A stretch of 12,179 nucleotides of DNA from Chromera velia (Eukaryota > Sar > Chromeraceae), in contig JAHBMJ010003228.1 of NCBI GenBank assembly GCA_018398765.1, positions 1 through 12,179 on the forward strand. The letters are read 5' to 3'. The notes below the pieces were generated by a model, which did not search any database, had not been told where the DNA came from, and saw only the letters and a list, made by a program, of their open reading frames with translations. Positions 11,129 through 12,179 of this stretch are shown here, piece after piece. The first letter of the stretch is position 1. Each line of letters begins with the position of its first letter. The position numbers were made by a program, and so were the translations under genes.

Positions 11129-11603
11129 GTTCATGCAGGTGGGCACAAAGAACCCGAGGTTCTGTTTGTTTGGGGACACAGTCTCGACAGCATCCCGAAT
11201 GGAGTCCAACTCGGAAAGGAACAAAATCCATATCAGCGACACCGCAGCTGCAGCTCTGAAACGGCAGAAACCAGACGTGCGGTTGGAATCACGAGGCACG
11301 ATTCAAGTCAAGGGAAAGGGGGAAATGGAAACTTTTTGGGTCATCGCACTGGAGGGGGGAGGGGGGGGGGAGTCCGCAGGAGTAGGCACCGGAACTTTCT
11401 CCCCGGACCACGCGCCCTCCTCACCGATACAAGTTGAAGAAAGGGAAAGGGCAAGGGAGAGGGAGAGAGAAGAGATGGACGAAAGGGGAGGGGGGAGCAA
11501 GACAGCAACGGAAGAGAAGCGAAAGAAAGCCTCGATGCATCTTTCAGGTTTTTCAGGAAGGTGCGAGGGTGACCACGACCCAGAGCCTGTAGGGGCGACC
11601 TGA
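170..11603 (+). CDS. Ammonium transporter - protein kinase - guanylate cyclase fusion protein (5' partial, about 20 exons)
   Basis: Proposed join: 170-316, 727-834, 1048-1158, 1432-1624, 1927-2001, 2471-2557, 2868-2954, 3323-3423, 3830-4271, 4629-4682, 5483-5632, 5964-6042, 6573-6652, 6990-7141, 8747-8846, 9144-9470, 9710-9831, 10226-10274, 10564-10761, 11139-11603. The join reads open for 1041 codons and ends in TGA. Base 170 completes a codon begun upstream; the start codon, the first Amt membrane segments and the promoter lie outside the window. Domains in order: Amt residues 1-265, TKL-like kinase about 278-708, linker 709-764, class III cyclase about 765-958, tail 959-1041. The protein should sit in a membrane with kinase and cyclase in the cytosol. 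Inferred role: coupling ammonium passage or binding to phosphorylation and cGMP synthesis. Exon 10 and the exon 6 donor are the least certain parts. Domain identities rest on recognised motifs, not on a database search. Confidence 0.92.
317..726 (+). other. Intron 1
   Basis: 410 bases between the GTGAGT donor and CCTGCAG acceptor. Holds a CA-rich patch near 450-490 and TCTG repeats at about 657-682. No conserved coding motif on either strand. Confidence 0.8.
727..834 (+). CDS. Exon 2: Amt TM6 with FNAGS motif
   Basis: Acceptor CCTGCAG, donor GTGCGT. Encodes a hydrophobic segment ending in AFNAGSAGE, matching AmtB around Phe215-Ser219. The residue aligned with AmtB Trp212 is Phe. Ends in phase 2. 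Confidence 0.9.
1048..1158 (+). CDS. Exon 3: Amt TM7
   Basis: Acceptor AATGCAG, donor GTAGGC. Encodes a long mostly hydrophobic helix ending LMGMLTAYLKD. Ends in phase 2 and joins exon 4 to give KDR-IFS, aligning with bacterial Amt without a gap. Confidence 0.87.
1432..1624 (+). CDS. Exon 4: Amt TM8-TM9 and second twin His
   Basis: Acceptor AGTGCAG, donor GTGGGT after the Leu codon at 1622-1624. Encodes GGGLCGLVSICAG, a second hydrophobic segment, and IDDPVDAVPVHL, the Amt motif carrying the second pore His (1619-1621). The frame stays open to 1765, but the splice at 1624 restores the VHLVGGVWG family motif. Ends in phase 0. Confidence 0.9.
1625..1926 (+). other. Intron 4
   Basis: About 300 bases. 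The plus frame of exon 4 runs on to a stop at 1763-1765, but splicing at 1624 restores the Amt motif. Otherwise nothing recognisable. Confidence 0.8.
1927..2001 (+). CDS. Exon 5: Amt TM10
   Basis: Acceptor CCGCAG (the only one lacking TGCAG), donor GTCTGC. Encodes VGGVWGVIARGFFFPG and a short loop, continuing from the second twin His. Phase 0 at both ends. Confidence 0.88.
2002..2470 (+). other. Intron 5, with 40-bp tandem duplication
   Basis: A 40-bp unit is repeated head to tail at 2004-2043 and 2044-2083 with few differences, followed by ACAA/ACAG repeats to about 2102. The 3' end shares AATTTCATGAATGCAG with intron 2. No coding motif. Confidence 0.8.
2471..2557 (+). CDS. Exon 6: Amt TM11
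   Basis: Acceptor AATGCAG. Encodes a hydrophobic helix and KYFGALR. The donor is placed at 2558 (GTCAGC), giving LR-VTAE as in the Amt tail consensus. A donor nine bases later (GTCCGT) would add three residues in the same frame and cannot be excluded. Phase 0 at both ends. Confidence 0.83.
2558..2867 (+). other. Intron 6, with TGCC/TTGC repeats
   Basis: Contains TGCC/TTGC/TACC tetranucleotide repeats at about 2680-2742 and a TGCC run leading into the CTGCAG acceptor. No coding motif. Confidence 0.8.
2868..2954 (+). CDS. Exon 7: Amt cytosolic C-terminal region
   Basis: Acceptor CCTGCAG, donor GTCAGT. Encodes VTAEMEEMGLDKTEHEVSAY, the Amt C-terminal regulatory tail, then an acidic linker. Thr at 2904-2906 aligns with the regulatory Thr of plant AMT1 (Thr460 of Arabidopsis AMT1;1). 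The usual HG is HE here. Phase 0 at both ends; the kinase follows directly. Confidence 0.9.
2955..3322 (+). other. Intron 7, between Amt and kinase exons
   Basis: Phase 0 intron at the domain junction, with a GGCA run at 3026-3048. The exon 7 frame stays open through it to TGA 3219-3221, so retention would give an Amt protein with an 88-residue unrelated tail and no kinase or cyclase. Confidence 0.8.
3323..3423 (+). CDS. Exon 8: kinase N-lobe, Gly-loop
   Basis: Acceptor CTTGCAG, donor GTCAGT. Encodes WQINEKEVIF and the Gly-loop GSGSFGRV, then RATYQ. There is no Met in the exon and no in-frame ATG just upstream of it, so it needs an upstream exon. Ends in phase 2 (CA, completed by G to Gln). 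Confidence 0.92.
3424..3829 (+). other. Intron 8, with TGTC repeat
   Basis: Carries a TGTC run at about 3501-3529, CT-rich sequence, and TGCC repeats near 3795-3808 before the TTTGCAG acceptor. The plus frame is open through it by chance. Confidence 0.8.
3830..4271 (+). CDS. Exon 9: kinase VAVK strand and most of the insert
   Basis: Acceptor TTTGCAG, donor GTCTGT. Begins NSTVAVKMPLM with the ATP-binding Lys at 3849-3851. The remaining 140 or so residues are Ser/Gly/Asn-rich and hydrophilic with no recognised fold, and are probably a disordered loop. The frame stays open from 3360 and to 4316 around the splice sites. An alternative donor at 4298 (GTAAAC) is in the same phase. Confidence 0.85.
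4272..4628 (+). other. Intron 9
   Basis: Purine-rich in the middle (about 4400-4480) with a T-rich tract before the GCTGCAG acceptor. No recognisable coding or RNA element. Confidence 0.65.
4629..4682 (+). CDS. Exon 10 (putative): short Gly/Ala-rich piece of the kinase insert
   Basis: Acceptor GCTGCAG and donor GTGAGT both match this gene's pattern, and the 54 bases are phase 0 at both ends. It encodes AFGGAGAGDEDAKGASF-like low-complexity residues with no conserved motif. Skipping it would leave the frame intact, so it could be a cassette exon or not an exon. Confidence 0.5.
4683..5482 (+). repeat. Intron 10, with GA tract and long GT/GC tract
   Basis: Contains a local duplication around 4688-4704 and 4737-4753, a GA run at 4908-4938, and a mostly alternating purine-pyrimidine tract at about 5218-5470. 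The tract's core, about 5283-5378, is a GTGTGC hexamer array of roughly 16 copies. Base 5387 is N, so tract length is uncertain. Such tracts can adopt Z-DNA. No coding motif. Confidence 0.8.
5483..5632 (+). CDS. Exon 11: kinase alphaC to hinge
   Basis: Acceptor CATGCAG, donor GTGGGT. Encodes LEKEAKLAVKLRHPNIVSVY with the alphaC Glu at 5549-5551, then AGKPFM. An alternative acceptor at 5494 (GGCAG) is in the same frame and would remove four residues. Phase 0 at both ends. It follows a long GT/GC tract. Confidence 0.9.
5633..5963 (+). other. Intron 11, with GTGA repeat
   Basis: T-rich 5' half, then a GTGA tetranucleotide array at about 5896-5946 close to the CTTGCAG acceptor. No coding motif. 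Confidence 0.8.
5964..6042 (+). CDS. Exon 12: kinase hinge and alphaD
   Basis: Acceptor CTTGCAG, donor GTCTGT. Encodes VMEMMELGDLSAVL and TPLDWRIA, the hinge and following helix of TKL kinases. Ends in phase 1 and joins exon 13 to give WRIA-A-RIAHD. Confidence 0.9.
6043..6572 (+). repeat. Intron 12, with TCTG array and GT-rich tract
   Basis: Degenerate TCTG/TCTC repeats run from the donor itself (GTCTGT) to about 6330, interrupted by a purine patch near 6080-6110. A GT-rich stretch follows at about 6360-6462. Open frames here are low-complexity by-products. Confidence 0.85.
6573..6652 (+). CDS. Exon 13: kinase alphaE and catalytic loop
   Basis: Acceptor ACTGCAG, donor GTGCAT (the only donor without G at +5). 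Encodes RIAHDIVKGLKFLHS and PHSDLK. The catalytic Asp is at 6644-6646 and Ser replaces the HRD Arg at 6641-6643. Phase 0 at the end. Confidence 0.92.
6653..6989 (+). repeat. Intron 13, with CT and GT tracts
   Basis: CT run at about 6771-6792, then GT repeats to about 6900. Four copies of a 12-bp variant (GGTTGTGTGTGT) occupy 6818-6865. Confidence 0.85.
6990..7141 (+). CDS. Exon 14: kinase DFG and activation segment
   Basis: Acceptor TGTGCAG. Encodes SSNVLLD, KLGDFGLA, GTPVYMAPELL and a Gly/Lys-rich stretch. The donor is placed at 7142 (GTCGGT) because exon 15 needs a phase 2 start to read VSDIFALG. Confidence 0.9.
7314..8670 (+). repeat. Minisatellite in intron 14, about 28 units of 43 or 53 bp
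   Basis: TCCGGTTG or a close variant recurs about 28 times. The long unit is 53 bp, the short unit 43 bp; they differ by a 10-base partial duplication, GTGTTTCGTT. Short units lie mainly at both ends and around 8230-8450, while long units fill the middle. Shortened copies sit near 7855 and 8088. It occupies most of the 1605-base intron 7142-8746. The sequence is pyrimidine-rich on the plus strand. The minus strand is open for 466 codons (7311-8711) only because the repeat lacks stops in that direction. Confidence 0.95.
8747..8846 (+). CDS. Exon 15: kinase subdomain IX
   Basis: Acceptor CATGCAG, donor GTCTGC. Encodes VSDIFALGIVLWEIFTREAP, the conserved alphaF helix with Asp at 8754-8756. It is separated from exon 14 by the minisatellite intron. 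Ends in phase 0. Confidence 0.92.
8847..9143 (+). other. Intron 15
   Basis: About 300 bases without notable repeats or coding motifs; GTCTGC donor and ACTGCAG acceptor. Confidence 0.8.
9144..9470 (+). CDS. Exon 16: kinase C-lobe end and linker to cyclase
   Basis: Acceptor ACTGCAG, donor GTCGGT. Encodes the last kinase motif (CWAENPGDRPS) and then about 56 linker residues. The linker ends RQLLHSVFPPAIAEAIQ, like the LLxxxLPPxxA signalling helix that precedes animal guanylate cyclase domains. The coiled coil seems short. Phase 0 at both ends. Confidence 0.92.
9471..9709 (+). repeat. Intron 16, with CT then GT tract
   Basis: Phase 0 intron at the linker/cyclase boundary. A CT run at about 9616-9667 passes directly into GT repeats to about 9692, just before the CTTGCAG acceptor. 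Confidence 0.85.
9710..9831 (+). CDS. Exon 17: cyclase first metal-Asp segment
   Basis: Acceptor CTTGCAG, donor GTTCGT. Encodes KGEAVQPQ, then DEVTIFFSDIVGFTTI with the first metal Asp at 9764-9766, then EEIMLMLD. Ends in phase 2 (AG, completed to Arg). Confidence 0.93.
9832..10225 (+). other. Intron 17
   Basis: Purine-rich 5' third (about 9860-9945), T/C-rich 3' end, no strong tandem repeat and no coding motif that fits the cyclase frame. Confidence 0.8.
10226..10274 (+). CDS. Exon 18: short cyclase exon
   Basis: Acceptor CCTGCAG, donor GTAGGT. These 49 bases encode LYRAFDELADQLGVFK, the helix and strand that lead to the second metal Asp. Phase 0 at the end, so VFK joins VETIGDAW. Confidence 0.93.
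10275..10563 (+). repeat. Intron 18, with GTGA array
   Basis: A degenerate GTGA/GTGC tetranucleotide array spans about 10370-10456, in the 289 bases between the two short cyclase exons. Confidence 0.8.
10564..10761 (+). CDS. Exon 19: cyclase second metal-Asp segment
   Basis: Acceptor CGTGCAG, donor GTATGT. Encodes VETIGDAWMGV with the guanine-selecting Glu (10567-10569) and second metal Asp (10579-10581). It ends in IRVGFHTGSCVASV, matching the family's IRIGIHSGPVVAGV. Phase 0 at both ends. Confidence 0.93.
10762..11138 (+). repeat. Intron 19, with TCTG array
   Basis: T/C-rich throughout, with GT repeats near 10941-10966 and TCTG repeats at about 11030-11050 and 11088-11127, ending at the CATGCAG acceptor. 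Confidence 0.85.
11139..11603 (+). CDS. Exon 20 (terminal): cyclase end and charged tail
   Basis: Acceptor CATGCAG; TGA stop at 11601-11603. Encodes VGTKNPRFCLFGDTV, TASRMES and KGKGEMETFWVIAL, then an 83-residue tail of Gly, Ser and Glu/Arg runs with no known fold. A near-continuous G run at 11352-11370 lies in the coding frame just after the cyclase, so the tail frame depends on its exact length. Confidence 0.9.
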   Translation: MGTKNPRFCLFGDTVSTASRMESNSERNKIHISDTAAAALKRQKPDVRLESRGTIQVKGKGEMETFWVIALEGGGGGESAGVGTGTFSPDHAPSSPIQVEERERAREREREEMDERGGGSKTATEEKRKKASMHLSGFSGRCEGDHDPEPVGAT

Positions 11604-11904
11604 GCTGAACGGTTCCCCTGCTACCCATAACAAATTTGAAAACAGAAAAAAAGAAAGAAAGAAAGAAAGAAAGAAAGAAGGAAAGAAAACGTGACAGAAG
11701 ACAAAAGAAAAAGCATGAATTCCGGCAGCCCAGCCAAAGGAAACAGAAAAGAAGAAGACATCGACTGTTTTGGTCAGTCGGTGAACGAACGAAAGGAATA
11801 GAAAACTTTAGTGAGGAAATCCGTTGGACGGATTTTCTAGTGGAGGATGCATGCACCCCCAGACAAACGACAAACAGCTGCGTACCTGAATCCAGTGGAA
11901 AAGA

Positions 11905-11910
11905 AATAAA
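11905..11910 (+). terminator. Candidate polyadenylation signal AATAAA
   Basis: First AATAAA downstream of the stop codon, about 300 bases away. Many protists do not use this hexamer, so the call is tentative. Confidence 0.35.
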
Positions 11911-12049
11911 GAAATAACATGCAATGCAGGCTTGGACTAAAGAGAGAAAGAAACAAAGAAAAGAAAAGAAAAGAAAAGAAAAAGAAAAATTAAGACTGAA
12001 GGAAAGAAAGAAGAGAGCAGAGTGAAAGAAAGAAGCACATCATGCAACG

Positions 12050-12055
12050 AATAAA
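12050..12055 (+). terminator. Second candidate polyadenylation signal AATAAA
   Basis: A second AATAAA, about 450 bases after the stop. The A-rich setting makes chance occurrence likely. Confidence 0.25.
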
Positions 12056-12179
12056 CGGAAAGGACTGTCCTTCGGGACGCTTCATGCATGTACGACAGGT
12101 CTGAACGGAACAAGCAGACTGTACATCACACACTGCTTGCTTGCCTTCTTATCTTGAATCATGCGTATGGAAGTCCTCT

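Larger units (their letters stand above)
9710..11353 (+). other. Class III guanylate cyclase catalytic domain (exons 17-20)
   Basis: Residues about 765-958 follow the animal receptor guanylate cyclase pattern: DEVTIFFSDIVGFTTI, then VETIGDAW, then PRFCLFGDTV, then TASRMES, and KGKGEMETFWV at the end. The two metal-binding Asp are present (9764-9766 and 10579-10581). The purine-selecting pair is of guanylate type: Glu at 10567-10569 and Cys at 11163-11165 (adenylate cyclases have Lys and Asp). The transition-state Arg is at 11196-11198. The Asn four residues before it, normal in this family, is Ser here (11184-11186). Class III cyclases work as dimers, whereas Amt proteins are trimers, so assembly is an open question. 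Confidence 0.92.
11604..12179 (+). other. 3' flank and probable 3' untranslated region
   Basis: Purine-rich, with GAAA repeats at about 11646-11690 and 11941-12035. The short open frames here are low-complexity by-products. No further gene is seen. Confidence 0.7.

Noticed and set aside
11636-11917. Lys-rich open frame after the stop
   Set aside because: Mostly a translation of GAAA repeats in the 3' flank, with no motif.

Overview
The window looks like nuclear DNA of an intron-rich microbial eukaryote. It holds most of one plus-strand gene, cut off at its 5' end by the window edge. Coding sequence is split into about 20 exons between 170 and 11603. The introns are packed with simple repeats. 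Nearly every acceptor ends in TGCAG and almost every donor fits GTNNG. An alga or other protist (for example an alveolate or stramenopile) is plausible, but the sequence alone does not fix the lineage.

The gene encodes one multidomain protein; 1041 residues are visible, counted here from the Asp codon at 171. Exons 1-7 (170-2954) give the second half of an Amt/Mep/Rh-type ammonium transporter, about seven membrane segments plus the conserved cytosolic C-terminal region. Exons 8-16 (3323-9470) give a tyrosine-kinase-like (TKL-type) protein kinase domain with a large insert, followed by a short linker. Exons 17-20 (9710-11603) give a class III nucleotidyl cyclase of guanylate-cyclase type and a charged low-complexity tail, ending at TGA 11601-11603. 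All exon phases join without a frameshift. The kinase exons have no in-frame ATG of their own, which supports one fused polypeptide.

The order membrane module, kinase, guanylate cyclase copies that of animal receptor guanylate cyclases, with an ammonium channel in place of the extracellular ligand-binding domain. The simplest reading is an ammonium transceptor that couples transport or sensing of ammonium to phosphorylation and cGMP. That function is inference. The architecture is read from the sequence.

The rest of the window is introns and 3' flank. Intron 14 (7142-8746) is largely a minisatellite of about 28 units of 43 or 53 bp. Other introns carry GT/GC, TCTG, GTGA, GA and CT tracts. 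Downstream of the stop is a purine-rich 3' region with two AATAAA candidates. I see no second gene, RNA gene, mobile element or CRISPR array.
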